Origin: an uncultured bacterium
GTDB taxonomy: Bacteria > Actinomycetota > Coriobacteriia > Coriobacteriales > Coriobacteriaceae
Reading direction: 5' to 3'
Length of the DNA stretch: 41,658 nucleotides
Assembly: GCA_905215505.1 (NCBI GenBank)
Contig: CAJMPU010000020.1
Coordinates: forward strand, 1-41,658
Part shown: positions 7,832-16,741 of the stretch, one piece after another
How the letters are laid out: every line of letters starts with the position of its first letter
How positions within the stretch are numbered: position 1 is the first letter of the stretch
The notes under the pieces: generated by a model
What the model saw: the letters and a program-made list of their open reading frames with translations, nothing else
What the model was told of the DNA's origin: nothing
Databases searched by the model: none
Program-made: the position numbers and the translations under genes

Positions 7832-7892
7832 TATGATGTGCCCTTGCATAGAGAGCCCGGCGGAATGGTAACGGTCGCCGGGACACGTTTTT
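7832..7892 (+). promoter_or_regulatory. metK -10 box and structured leader with hairpin plus U-tract
   Basis: TATGAT at 7832-7837 is a good -10 box without a clear -35. The leader then forms CCCGGCG (7856-7862) with CGCCGGG (7876-7882) around GAATGGTAACGGT. Five T residues follow at 7888-7892, just before the ribosome site. This is terminator-like and lies upstream of the coding start, so attenuation of metK is possible. It does not match the SAM-I or SAM-II riboswitch consensus as I know them. Confidence 0.4.
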
Positions 7893-7904
7893 GAAAGGAC
7901 AATC

Positions 7905-9185
<1,281 letters not shown>

Positions 9186-9223
9186 ATAGGTTCGCAGAGC
9201 CCAGACAGCAAAGCATTAGAACC

Positions 9224-9258
9224 AAAAGAAGTACCGGCCCCAACCGGTACTTCTTTTT
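9224..9258 (+). terminator. Terminator of metK
   Basis: AAAAGAAGTACCGG (9224-9237) pairs with CCGGTACTTCTTTT (9244-9257) around a 6-nt loop. The right arm runs into a T-tract, a classic Rho-independent terminator 40 nt after the metK stop. Confidence 0.9.
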
Positions 9259-9320
9259 ATTTACACGGTGGTGTGAATATTTCGATGCGCAATGAACAGC
9301 ACGTCCCCAGCTGATAAATT

Positions 9321-9351
9321 TTGACATCCAGCCACTCCAACCATGTATCCT
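9321..9351 (+). promoter_or_regulatory. Likely sdaA promoter
   Basis: A perfect TTGACA at 9321-9326 is followed 17 nt later by TGTATC (or 19 nt later by TATCCT). The predicted transcription start, around 9356, falls at the beginning of the inverted repeat 9359-9469, so that structure would form the 5' end of the transcript. Confidence 0.5.
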
Positions 9352-9358
9352 AAGTTCT

Positions 9359-9469
9359 GAGGGCTTTGGTATTTGGTCGGTCGCGAGTTCCGCACGAGCC
9401 GGAGGCCACTTAATGTGGCCTCCGTGCGAGCCAGGACTGTAGAGCAGGCGACCAAATACCAAAGCCCTC
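9359..9469 (+). promoter_or_regulatory. Nested hairpin leader upstream of the serine dehydratase gene
   Basis: A perfect 21-bp inverted repeat (9359-9379 with 9449-9469, GAGGGCTTTGGTATTTGGTCG) encloses a second stem GGAGGCCAC (9401-9409) with GTGGCCTCC (9415-9423), flanked by GCAC/GTGC. It lies in the presumed 5' untranslated region and ends 28 nt before the ATG. It matches no riboswitch class I know. It could be a regulatory leader or another mobile-type repeat. Confidence 0.5.
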
Positions 9470-9497
9470 GGAACGACGGGATAGAACAGGAGCACCC

Positions 9498-11105
9498 ATG
9501 GCAGGCAAGCCGCAAACACTAGCTACGACCTCGGCATTCGAGATCTTGGGCCCCATCATGGTCGGCCCCAGCTCATCGCACACCGCCGGCGCCCTGCGCT
9601 GCGCCCAAGTTGCCGCCAGCCTGCTGGAAGGCCGCATCACCAAAGTCACCTTTGGCCTGTGGAACTCCTTCGCCCACACCTACCGCGGCCACGGCACCGA
9701 TCGTGCGCTCGTCGCGGGCATCCTGGGCCTCGACACCGACGACGAGAACATCAAGCAGGCCTTCGACCTCGCAAGCGAGCAGGGCCTCGAATATCACTTT
9801 GACATCAAGGGCGACGACGCCTCCATCCACCCCAACACCGTCGACATTGACATGGTCGACGACACGGGCGCCACGGCACAGGTCCGCGGTGAGAGCCTGG
9901 GCGGCGGCAAGATGCGCATCAGCCGCATTAACGGCGTCGGCGTTGACATCTCGGGCATGTACTCAACGCTCTTCGTGGCGCACCAGGACGTCCCCGGCGT
10001 GCTCGCCGCGCTCACCAACCTGCTCGCCTACGCACACGTGAACATCGCCTTCTGCCGCACCTACCGCACCGAAGTGGGCGGACAGGCCTACTCCGTCTTT
10101 GAGACCGACGGCGCGCCCGACGACACTGTTGTCCCGATGCTGCGTAAGCTCGACAATGTCGATTACGCGACCTTTATCGAGCTCCCCGGTTCTGCCTCGT
10201 CGCTCTCCCCCGGCGTCTCGGCAAAGGAAATCTTCGACGACGGCGAGCAGCTGCTCGATGCGTGCGCCGAGCTCGGCCTGAATATCGGCGCCGTTATGGC
10301 CGTGCGCGAGGCGCGTCTGACCGGCGAGGCCCACGCCGTCGCCGCCATGCGCCGCGTGCTCGACGTCATGCGCGAGGAGACCACGACCCCCATCGTCAAT
10401 CCGCAACGATCGCTCGGCGGGCTTATCGGCGGCGAGGCTAAACTCGTCGATGCCACCGGCCGCAACGATTTGAGCACGAGCCTGATGGGCACCGTTCAAA
10501 CCGACGCCGTGGCCCGCGCGATGGCCGTGCTCGAGCGCTCCGCCACGATGGGAGTGATCGTCGCCGCTCCCACGGCAGGCTCCGCGGGTGTCGTGCCCGG
10601 CTGCGTGCTGGCGCTCGCCGATCACCTTCAGCTCGACGACGAGCAGGTCATGGACGCGCTCTACTGCGCAGCCGCCATCGGCCTCAACCTCACCACGAGC
10701 GCCTGCGTCGCCGGTGCCGAGGGCGGCTGCCAGGCTGAGGTAGGAAGTGCGGCCGCCATGGCAGCCGCCGCGCTGGTGCAGATGCTCGGCGGCACGCCCG
10801 GGCAGGCGCTCGACGCCAGTTCCATCGCGCTGAGTAACTTGCTGGGCCTCGTTTGTGACCCCGTCGGTGGCCTCGTGGAGGTACCCTGCCAAAACCGCAA
10901 CGCCATCGGCGTGGCAGCCGCCTTTAGCTCGGCGCAGCTTGCACTTGCCGGTATCAAGAGCCTGGTGCCGTTTGACCAGATGGCGCACGTCATGCTCTCC
11001 GTGGGCCACGCGTTGCCGGCCACGCTGCGCGAGACGGCAAAGGGTGGCATCGCGCAGGCTCCGGCCGCACTTTCGGCCTGTGCAAAATGCGGTGTGTGCG
11101 GATAG
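9498..11105 (+). CDS. sdaA: L-serine ammonia-lyase, iron-sulfur type, fused beta-ACT-alpha form
   Basis: Deaminates L-serine to pyruvate and ammonia using a 4Fe-4S cluster. The 535-residue chain joins parts that in Bacillus are two proteins (SdaAB and SdaAA). The N-terminal beta domain has the signature GPIMVGPSSSHTAGA. An ACT regulatory domain follows at about 155-230 (the LFVAHQDVPGVLAALTNLL segment), then the alpha catalytic domain with ACVAGAEGGCQAEVGSA and CDPVGGLVEVPCQNRNA, which carry the cluster cysteines. The C-terminus has an extra CAKCGVC tail. The ribosome site ACAGGAG lies 6 nt before the ATG. It is monocistronic between a promoter with structured leader and a terminator. A serine-catabolic role fits an amino-acid-fermenting gut anaerobe. 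Confidence 0.93.
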   Translation: MAGKPQTLATTSAFEILGPIMVGPSSSHTAGALRCAQVAASLLEGRITKVTFGLWNSFAHTYRGHGTDRALVAGILGLDTDDENIKQAFDLASEQGLEYHFDIKGDDASIHPNTVDIDMVDDTGATAQVRGESLGGGKMRISRINGVGVDISGMYSTLFVAHQDVPGVLAALTNLLAYAHVNIAFCRTYRTEVGGQAYSVFETDGAPDDTVVPMLRKLDNVDYATFIELPGSASSLSPGVSAKEIFDDGEQLLDACAELGLNIGAVMAVREARLTGEAHAVAAMRRVLDVMREETTTPIVNPQRSLGGLIGGEAKLVDATGRNDLSTSLMGTVQTDAVARAMAVLERSATMGVIVAAPTAGSAGVVPGCVLALADHLQLDDEQVMDALYCAAAIGLNLTTSACVAGAEGGCQAEVGSAAAMAAAALVQMLGGTPGQALDASSIALSNLLGLVCDPVGGLVEVPCQNRNAIGVAAAFSSAQLALAGIKSLVPFDQMAHVMLSVGHALPATLRETAKGGIAQAPAALSACAKCGVCG

Positions 11106-11123
11106 CGACAAAGAAAGACTCGA

Positions 11124-11150
11124 AGGTGGGACAAATGTCCCACCTCTTTT
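11124..11150 (+). terminator. Terminator of sdaA
   Basis: AGGTGGGA pairs with TCCCACCT around CAAATG (11124-11145) and CTCTTTT follows. It starts 18 nt after the sdaA stop. The stem uses the GGGACA/TGTCCC core also seen in the long intergenic repeats. Confidence 0.8.
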
Positions 11151-11191
11151 GAATGCCACCGTTTCCATACCACAAACAACTAGGTAATCGC

Positions 11192-11197
11192 TATAAT
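11192..11197 (+). promoter_or_regulatory. Perfect -10 box upstream of the L,D-transpeptidase gene
   Basis: TATAAT at 11192-11197 lies about 58 nt before the chosen start. No good -35 is found at 16-18 nt, so the promoter is only half supported. Confidence 0.4.
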
Positions 11198-11254
11198 GCA
11201 AGCCCAGTAAAAACACGATGAGCCGCAAGGCGAAATTCGAAGGATATGCATACG

Positions 11255-12970
11255 ATGTCGCAAAACGATCGAACTCAACTGATTCCCGATCCGCAGCAGC
11301 CGAGCAGGCACACCGGCGGCGTTCAATCGCCGCGTCCTATCGCGCCGAGCCGCGGTCAGCAGCGAGGTGCGGCAAACGTTTCCCAACATCCGAACAAGCA
11401 GCATCAGCAGCGCCAGACAAATGGCAATGCGCCCAAGCAGCCCCCCACGCACGCTCGAGGCGATCGCGGCCCCGCACGCAAACCCGCCGAGAACAATAAG
11501 TCGGGCAAAAAGACGACGCTCTTTGTCGTTCTGGGTCTTATCGTCATTGTCTATATCGTAGGCGTCGTAGCGTTTTCGCAGGTAGCCTACCCCAACACCA
11601 CTATCGCCGGCGTCGATGTCTCGTTCTCCAACGCTTCGTCTGCCGCCACCAAGGTCAACTCGGCTTGGAAGCACTATAAGCTCACCGTGACAGGCGATGA
11701 CTTTAGCTGGACCTATCAGCCCGAGTCCGATGAGCCCATTGTCGACGGCGAAGCTGCCGCAAAAGAGATTATCAGCCGCAACGAAGCCATTGTATGGCCG
11801 GTTCGCCTTGTAGAATCCTTAAGCGGCAAGACCAAAACAACCGCTAGCTCCAACGAAGTCGATCTTGATCAAGACGTCGACCTGTCCATGCTCTCCGACA
11901 CCTTTGACCAAAAGCAGTTTGAGAAGGATCTGGGCGCCGCCATCGACGAGTTTAACGAGGGGCGTTCGGGCGCGTTCGAGGCCAATAGCTCCTATGACGA
12001 GCAGGCCGGCAAGTTTACCGTCGAGAAGGCGCGCTCCAACGAAAAACTCAACCGCGAGCATGTCATTAAGTATGCCGAGCTCGAGCTTGCCTCGCTGGCC
12101 GAGACCTTAGATCTTTCCAAGCTCGGCAACGATGCCTATGAGCCGCTCAATGGAACGCTGACCGATGATCAGATTCAGTCTGCATGCGATGCCGCCAACA
12201 ACTTCTTGGGCGTCAACGTGACCCTCAAGCTCAACGGCGAGGATGCCGGCAAGGTTGATGGCAGCTCCGTGTTGCAGTGGATCAGCTTTGCCGATCCGGC
12301 CAACCCCACGCTCGATACGTCGCAGATCAGCAGCTGGGCAGCCGAGCTCGCCAACGGCTTTAATACCGTGGGCTCCACTCGCTGGTGGACGCGCGCCGAT
12401 GGCAAGCAGTGCGCCGTCGAAGGCGGCGACTTTGGTTGGTCCATCGACAGCAGCTCGCTCGCCAAGCAGGTCGAGGACGCCATCAACAACAAGCAGACCG
12501 GCGAAATCGAGATCAAGTACTCCCAGAAGGCCGACACATTTACCGCCAAGGGCGAGCCCGACTGGAAGGCCTATATCGACGTCGACCTGTCCGAGCAGCA
12601 TGCGCGCTACTACGACGAGAGCGGCAACATCGTGTGGGAGGCCAACTTTATTTCTGGCAAACCGGGCGAAGACGCCACCCCCGAGGGCGTATGGCAGATC
12701 AACAGCAACGATGGCGCCAGCAAACTCATCGGTGCCAAGGACCCCGAGACCGGCAAGCCCAAATACGAGAGCCCGGTAAGCTACTGGATGCCGTTCGAGG
12801 GCAATATGGTCGGATTCCACGACGCCACCTGGCAAAACGATTCGAGTTTCGATAACGCCGAATCGTACAAGTGGTGCGGTAGCCACGGTTGTATCAACCT
12901 GCGTCTGGCCGATGCCAAGTCGCTCCACGAGCGCATCAAAGTCGGCCTCTGCGTGGTCGTGCACTCGTAA
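11255..12970 (+). CDS. Membrane-anchored L,D-transpeptidase (YkuD fold) with peptidoglycan-binding domains
   Basis: Makes 3-3 cross-links in peptidoglycan, or attaches or trims peptides there, acting outside the membrane. About 571 residues. A cytoplasmic Pro/Gln/Arg-rich, probably disordered segment (1-90) is followed by one membrane helix (LFVVLGLIVIVYIVGVVAF, about 92-112). Next come two repeats of the PG_binding_4 type (about 125-330), then the YkuD catalytic domain (about 430-571) with the signature CGSHGCINL, whose cysteine is the nucleophile and whose histidine is part of the catalytic site. The ATG at 11255 is 10 nt from AGGA, while the ATG at 11246 is only 1 nt away, so I chose 11255. 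It stands alone upstream of the efflux operon. Confidence 0.9.
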   Translation: MSQNDRTQLIPDPQQPSRHTGGVQSPRPIAPSRGQQRGAANVSQHPNKQHQQRQTNGNAPKQPPTHARGDRGPARKPAENNKSGKKTTLFVVLGLIVIVYIVGVVAFSQVAYPNTTIAGVDVSFSNASSAATKVNSAWKHYKLTVTGDDFSWTYQPESDEPIVDGEAAAKEIISRNEAIVWPVRLVESLSGKTKTTASSNEVDLDQDVDLSMLSDTFDQKQFEKDLGAAIDEFNEGRSGAFEANSSYDEQAGKFTVEKARSNEKLNREHVIKYAELELASLAETLDLSKLGNDAYEPLNGTLTDDQIQSACDAANNFLGVNVTLKLNGEDAGKVDGSSVLQWISFADPANPTLDTSQISSWAAELANGFNTVGSTRWWTRADGKQCAVEGGDFGWSIDSSSLAKQVEDAINNKQTGEIEIKYSQKADTFTAKGEPDWKAYIDVDLSEQHARYYDESGNIVWEANFISGKPGEDATPEGVWQINSNDGASKLIGAKDPETGKPKYESPVSYWMPFEGNMVGFHDATWQNDSSFDNAESYKWCGSHGCINLRLADAKSLHERIKVGLCVVVHS

Positions 12971-13038
12971 CGCAGCTAACGTCTACAACAAGTAAACAGC
13001 ACGGCGACAAAACTTACAGTACCGTCATCCGCAACTTC

Positions 13039-13068
13039 TATACGCCCGCCTATCGCGACGGGCGTATA
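13039..13068 (+). terminator. Hairpin between L,D-transpeptidase and efflux genes
   Basis: TATACGCCCG (13039-13048) pairs perfectly with CGGGCGTATA (13059-13068) around a 10-nt loop. Only a weak T-rich stretch follows, so it may be a weak terminator or a leader hairpin of the efflux operon. Confidence 0.4.
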
Positions 13069-13102
13069 TACTTATCGGAGCCATATCGATAAAGGAGACG
13101 CT

Positions 13103-14515
13103 ATGTCCAAGGTCCCCACGATCAATCCGGGTCCTGACGATTCCGATCGCATGCCCCAAGATGCCACCGAGACCCTGCCGATTATCAGCGCTGCAGACAC
13201 CAAGCAGCCCCAAACGAGTCTCGACGATTCGACCGATATCTCCGATGAAGAAGCCTATGCAAAGCTCAAGGCAAAGCGTGCCGAGCGTCGGCGCAAAAAG
13301 CTCATCCGACGCGGTATCGCCGTCGGTGTCGTTGTTGCCATCGCGCTCATTGCCATCATCGCAACGCTGGTCATCAACGCGCAACCCGCAGGCACCAACG
13401 GACCGGTGACCGACATGGTCACCGAAGGCACGTTTACCACCACAGTCGAAGCCAAGGGGCAGCTTAAGCCCATCTCGGCATCGGTCGTCTCCCCTTCTGT
13501 CGACGGTACGGTTGAAAAGATCAACGTGCAGGCTGGACAGAGCGTCAACGAGGGCGACGTACTCATGACCATTAAGAACGACGCGCTCGATAGCGCTGTT
13601 TCCGAGGCGCAGCGCGCGGTCGCGGCCGCCCAGGAAGACCTGAACAATGCAAAGGTGGCACTCGCGGCCGCACAGGCCGCACCGACAACGGACAGTGACG
13701 GATCGACCGGTCCATCGGACGCAAACGCCAACGCAAATGCCGTCTCGACCGCCCAGCGCAACCTCACCTCGGCCCAGGCAGCGCTGGAACAGGCAACTGC
13801 AAAGGCGGCCGAGCGCACCGTAAAGGCCCCCAGCTCGGGCAGCATCGTGGAGCTCAACGCCAAGGTGGGCGCTACGGTAACAGGCGGCATGATCATGGGT
13901 GAAAGCGACACGAGCGGCGGCAAGCAGTGCATGCAAATCGCCGACCTGTCCAAGATGAAGGTGACGGTTCAGGTGGGCGAAAAGGATATCGCCAAAATTG
14001 CCGTGGGCCAAAGCGCCAACGTGACCTATCCCGCGTTTCCCGATATCGTGAGCCAGGGCACCGTCACGGCTATCGCCTCGGTGGCAAACTCTGACTCCGG
14101 CTCCGGTAGCGGCGGCAGCGTGACCTTTAACGTCGACATCCTCATCGAAGCACCCGACAGTCGCCTTAAGCCGGGTATGACTGCCGAGGTCTCGGTAGTG
14201 ACCGAGAAGCTCGACGACGTGGTTATGGTGCCGACCATGGCGCTGATGACCGAAGATGGCGAGCACTATTACGTCAATCTGGCCACCGATTCGGAAGGCA
14301 AGAAGACGCGCCGCGTGAAGGTGACCGTCGTGACGCAAAACGACAACGAGGCTGTAGTCGGTAAGACGCAGGTCAAGCGCGACGACCAGGGCAACGAGAT
14401 CAACCCAGACGTCCCGGTTACCAAGTTACGCGACGGCGACACCATCGTGACGGATACCGGCACAGGCATGACGGCAGACGGCGGCGACAACATGCCTGCC
14501 GACGAGGGCAAGTAA
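13103..14515 (+). CDS. Membrane-fusion (HlyD/MacA-like) subunit of an ABC efflux system
   Basis: The adaptor of a MacAB/YknXYZ-type exporter, anchored in the membrane and reaching outward. It has 470 residues. A hydrophilic cytoplasmic segment (1-70) with a basic end (KAKRAERRRKKLIRR) precedes one membrane helix (about 73-93). A biotinyl-lipoyl-like hairpin domain follows (IKNDALDSAVSEAQRAVAAA starts a helical coiled-coil hairpin), then a second lipoyl half (VKAPSSGSIVELNAKVGA) and a beta-barrel region. An Asn/Ala-rich linker sits in the hairpin loop (DANANANAV). An AAAGGAGA ribosome site lies 6 nt before the ATG. Its stop overlaps the start of the ATPase gene by one base (TAATG), so the three genes form one operon. 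The exported substrate cannot be told from sequence. Confidence 0.88.
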   Translation: MSKVPTINPGPDDSDRMPQDATETLPIISAADTKQPQTSLDDSTDISDEEAYAKLKAKRAERRRKKLIRRGIAVGVVVAIALIAIIATLVINAQPAGTNGPVTDMVTEGTFTTTVEAKGQLKPISASVVSPSVDGTVEKINVQAGQSVNEGDVLMTIKNDALDSAVSEAQRAVAAAQEDLNNAKVALAAAQAAPTTDSDGSTGPSDANANANAVSTAQRNLTSAQAALEQATAKAAERTVKAPSSGSIVELNAKVGATVTGGMIMGESDTSGGKQCMQIADLSKMKVTVQVGEKDIAKIAVGQSANVTYPAFPDIVSQGTVTAIASVANSDSGSGSGGSVTFNVDILIEAPDSRLKPGMTAEVSVVTEKLDDVVMVPTMALMTEDGEHYYVNLATDSEGKKTRRVKVTVVTQNDNEAVVGKTQVKRDDQGNEINPDVPVTKLRDGDTIVTDTGTGMTADGGDNMPADEGK

Positions 14516-15288
14516 TGCGTCCCGTCATCGACATCCGCAACGTGCACCGCATCTTTGAGAGCGAGGCCGGTTGCGCCCACATCCTGCATAACGTAAGCCT
14601 GGCAGTAGATCCCGGTGAGTTCGTCGCCATCACCGGCCCCTCGGGCTCGGGCAAGTCGACACTCATGAACATCCTGGGCTGCCTGGACAAACCGACGGCG
14701 GGCGATTACTTCCTGCAAGGGCTCAACGTCGCCGAGCTCGACGATGATGAGCTCACCGAGGTGCGCGCGCTGAGCATCGGCTTTGTCTTTCAGAGTTTTA
14801 ACTTGCTGCCGCGTCTGACGGTGATCGAAAACGTCATGCTGCCGCTATCCTACACCAATGTGCCGCGTAGCCAGCGCGAGATGCGCGCCGTGCACGCGCT
14901 ACAAGCCGTCACACTGCCGGTCGACCATTGGGACCACCGCATATCGGAACTCTCGGGCGGACAGATGCAGCGCGTCGCCATCGCGCGCGCCCTCGTCAAC
15001 GACCCGCCCATCATTTTGGCCGACGAGCCAACGGGAAATCTAGACTCGACAACCGGGGCACTCGTCATGGAAACCTTCCACAAGCTCCAGAAACGCGGCA
15101 AGACCATCGTACTCATCACGCATGACCCCGGCATCGCCGCCGAGGCCGATCGAGCCGTAACCATCCGTGACGGGCGAATCCATGACGGCGCATATGTCGC
15201 GCATACACCGAATACGTTACGCGGGGCCGTCAAAAACCTGCCCGCGATTTCTGCAACCACCAATCAGCCGAAAGGAGCGAAGGCATGA
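14515..15288 (+). CDS. ABC transporter ATP-binding protein (MacB/LolD/YknY type)
   Basis: Powers the efflux complex made with the neighbouring adaptor and permease. It has 257 residues, with a full set of ATPase motifs: Walker A GPSGSGKST, Q-loop FVFQSFNLLPRLT, signature LSGGQMQRVAIARAL, Walker B ILADEPTGNLD and H-loop LITHD. The FQSFNLLPRLTVIENVMLPL stretch and the GNLD after Walker B are typical of the LolD/MacB subgroup. It starts with the ATG overlapping the previous stop and ends with an ATGA overlap into the permease gene. Confidence 0.95.
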   Translation: MRPVIDIRNVHRIFESEAGCAHILHNVSLAVDPGEFVAITGPSGSGKSTLMNILGCLDKPTAGDYFLQGLNVAELDDDELTEVRALSIGFVFQSFNLLPRLTVIENVMLPLSYTNVPRSQREMRAVHALQAVTLPVDHWDHRISELSGGQMQRVAIARALVNDPPIILADEPTGNLDSTTGALVMETFHKLQKRGKTIVLITHDPGIAAEADRAVTIRDGRIHDGAYVAHTPNTLRGAVKNLPAISATTNQPKGAKA

Positions 15289-16499
15289 GCACCCGCGATC
15301 TTGTCCAAGAAGCCCTTCACTCGCTCGAGGCCAACAAGGGACGCAGCCTGCTCACCATCCTTGGCATCGTCATTGGCATCGCCTCGGTCATCGCCATGAC
15401 TTCGCTCATCGGCGGCATCCAAAACAGCCTGGTCAACAGCCTGGGCCTCAATGCAGCCCGCATGATAGAGATCTATTCGTCCCAAGAACTCACCGATTCG
15501 GATGTGGAAAAGCTTCGCAAACTGGTGCCGCAGATTGAGCAGATCGGCATCGTCGATAGCGCCTATTCCGAGTACAAGGTCGGGGATAAAAGCTATACCG
15601 TCATGGCACACGGCGTCGATAGCGACATGCTCGATGCCGTGGGCGCCAGCAAGCTCGTTGCGGGACGTGTCTATTCACAGGCAGAGTCTCAATCAGGCTC
15701 GCGCGTGGCACTCATCAGCCGCGGCGGCGCCGATCAGCTTTACGGCAACGAACAGGACGCACTGGGGAAAACCATCAAGGTGTCCAACGGCGAGGTGCAG
15801 ATTGTAGGCGTGATTGATGGCGGCAGCGACTCCATGGGCTCGCTCACGCTGTATATGCCACGCGAAACCATCTCCGGCCTGTTTGGCGACGAGAATCCTT
15901 CATTTCCCAGCGTGACGGCACTTGCCGCCGAGGGCACAGACATGGACGAGCTCTGCAAGACCATCGAGTCTAAGGTGCGCGCGATGAAGGGCATCTCGGA
16001 GGATGATGAGTACGACAGCGTATCGGCGACCTCCATGAAAAGCGCCATCGATGCACTCAACTCGTTTATGGGCGCCTTCTCGCTCATCATGGGCGCTGTC
16101 GCCAGTATCTCACTGCTTGTCGGCGGAATCGGCATTATGAATATGATGCTTACCAACGTGACTGAGCGCATCCGCGAGATCGGTATTCGCCGTGCCTTGG
16201 GCGCCAGTCGCCGCGATATCACCGCGCAGTTTTTGGCCGAGTCCTCGGCGCTGTGCGTCACCGGTGGCCTGCTGGGTGTCCTGATTGGCTATCTGCTGGC
16301 CTGGGGCCTCGCGATGTTTGCCGCAGGATCAGGGGTTCTCAACGAGCTCGGTGCCAGTGGGGAGATCACACCGAGCTTTTCAATCGCCACGGTGCTGCTG
16401 GCCTTCGGCGTCTCCGTCGGCATCGGCGTAATCTTTGGCTTCTACCCCGCTCGCCGCGCGGCAAAGCTCAACCCGGTGGAGTGCCTACGCTACCAGTAA
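15285..16499 (+). CDS. ABC transporter permease (MacB-like, FtsX fold)
   Basis: The membrane subunit of the exporter. It has 404 residues. An N-terminal helix (about 20-42, LLTILGIVIGIASVIAMTSL) is followed by a large extracellular MacB-PCD domain (about 45-255). Three C-terminal helices of the FtsX domain come next, beginning near AFSLIMGAVASISLLVGGIG, with the conserved MMLTNVTERIREIGIRRALGA loop that couples to the ATPase. It ends in the typical NPVECLRYQ tail. The final codons and stop are part of a 21-bp tandem duplication. It is the last gene of the operon and of the left host-type region. Confidence 0.92.
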   Translation: MSTRDLVQEALHSLEANKGRSLLTILGIVIGIASVIAMTSLIGGIQNSLVNSLGLNAARMIEIYSSQELTDSDVEKLRKLVPQIEQIGIVDSAYSEYKVGDKSYTVMAHGVDSDMLDAVGASKLVAGRVYSQAESQSGSRVALISRGGADQLYGNEQDALGKTIKVSNGEVQIVGVIDGGSDSMGSLTLYMPRETISGLFGDENPSFPSVTALAAEGTDMDELCKTIESKVRAMKGISEDDEYDSVSATSMKSAIDALNSFMGAFSLIMGAVASISLLVGGIGIMNMMLTNVTERIREIGIRRALGASRRDITAQFLAESSALCVTGGLLGVLIGYLLAWGLAMFAAGSGVLNELGASGEITPSFSIATVLLAFGVSVGIGVIFGFYPARRAAKLNPVECLRYQ

Positions 16500-16530
16500 G
16501 CCACCACCAGCTACCAGTAAGCCACCACCA
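16489..16530 (+). repeat. 21-bp tandem duplication across the permease stop codon
   Basis: The unit GCTACCAGTAAGCCACCACCA occurs twice head to tail (16489-16509 and 16510-16530). The first copy contains the real TAA stop; the second keeps a silent copy of it. This is probably recent replication slippage. Confidence 0.85.
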
Positions 16531-16532
16531 AC

Positions 16533-16602
16533 AAGTTGCGGTAAATTAGGGACTGAATATGCTATCTAGCAGCAAAAACAGACACTGTTTCACCGCAACT
16601 TA
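16533..16602. repeat. Dispersed inverted repeat, AGTTGCGGTGAAATA family, copy 2
   Basis: The left arm AAGTTGCGGTAAATTAGGGACTG (from 16533) and right arm (to about 16602, complementary sequence AAGTTGCGGTGAAACAG...) are imperfect inverted copies around a small TGCT...AGCA stem. Both arms match the element at 189-255, whose outer sequence also reads AGTTGCGGTGAAATA followed by GGGA/AGGAC. It is the last host-type element before the IS21 scar at the island's left edge. Confidence 0.7.
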
Positions 16603-16604
16603 TT

Positions 16605-16709
16605 GAAGGGCTGTTTGCGCCAGTTCCGGGCGTCGTCCTCGAGCTATTGGCGGATGACGGGCTTGTACGGGTCGAGCTTGCTCGAGGCGATCCTCCTCGC
16701 GGGCGGGAG
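16605..16709 (-). pseudogene. IS21-family transposase (IstA) fragment, left scar of the island
   Basis: The minus strand translates to RRIASSKLDPYKPVIRQ, then a TAG at 16644-16646, then LEDDARNWRKQ. This resembles the IstA segment SKLDPYKPxIxxWLEDDxxxxRKQRHTAK that I know from IS21-type transposases; the TAG stands where a tryptophan codon (TGG) is expected. About 35 codons survive, with no start, no catalytic core and no istB. It lies directly after the last cobalamin gene. Family assignment is from remembered consensus, not a search. Confidence 0.65.
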
Positions 16710-16710
16710 G

Positions 16711-16741
16711 GCGCGCTAGGCGCGGCGAGCGCCTAGCGCGC
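16711..16741 (-). terminator. Hairpin overlapping the end of cbiJ
   Basis: GCGCGCTAGGCGC (16711-16723) pairs perfectly over 13 bp with 16729-16741 around a 5-nt loop. It includes the cbiJ stop codon (16733-16735). No U-tract follows, so it may protect the 3' end of the long operon transcript and not be a standard terminator. Confidence 0.45.

Noticed and set aside
7800..7904. SAM-I, SAM-II or SAM-IV riboswitch upstream of metK
   Set aside because: Conserved cores are absent; only an unassigned hairpin with U-tract is seen.
9963..11228. 421-codon minus-strand frame opposite sdaA
   Set aside because: His/Gly/Arg-rich shadow of a GC-rich gene; the plus-strand frame has all serine dehydratase motifs.
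13025..14338. 437-codon minus-strand frame opposite the membrane-fusion gene
   Set aside because: No domain; the plus frame has a membrane helix, lipoyl halves and operon overlaps.
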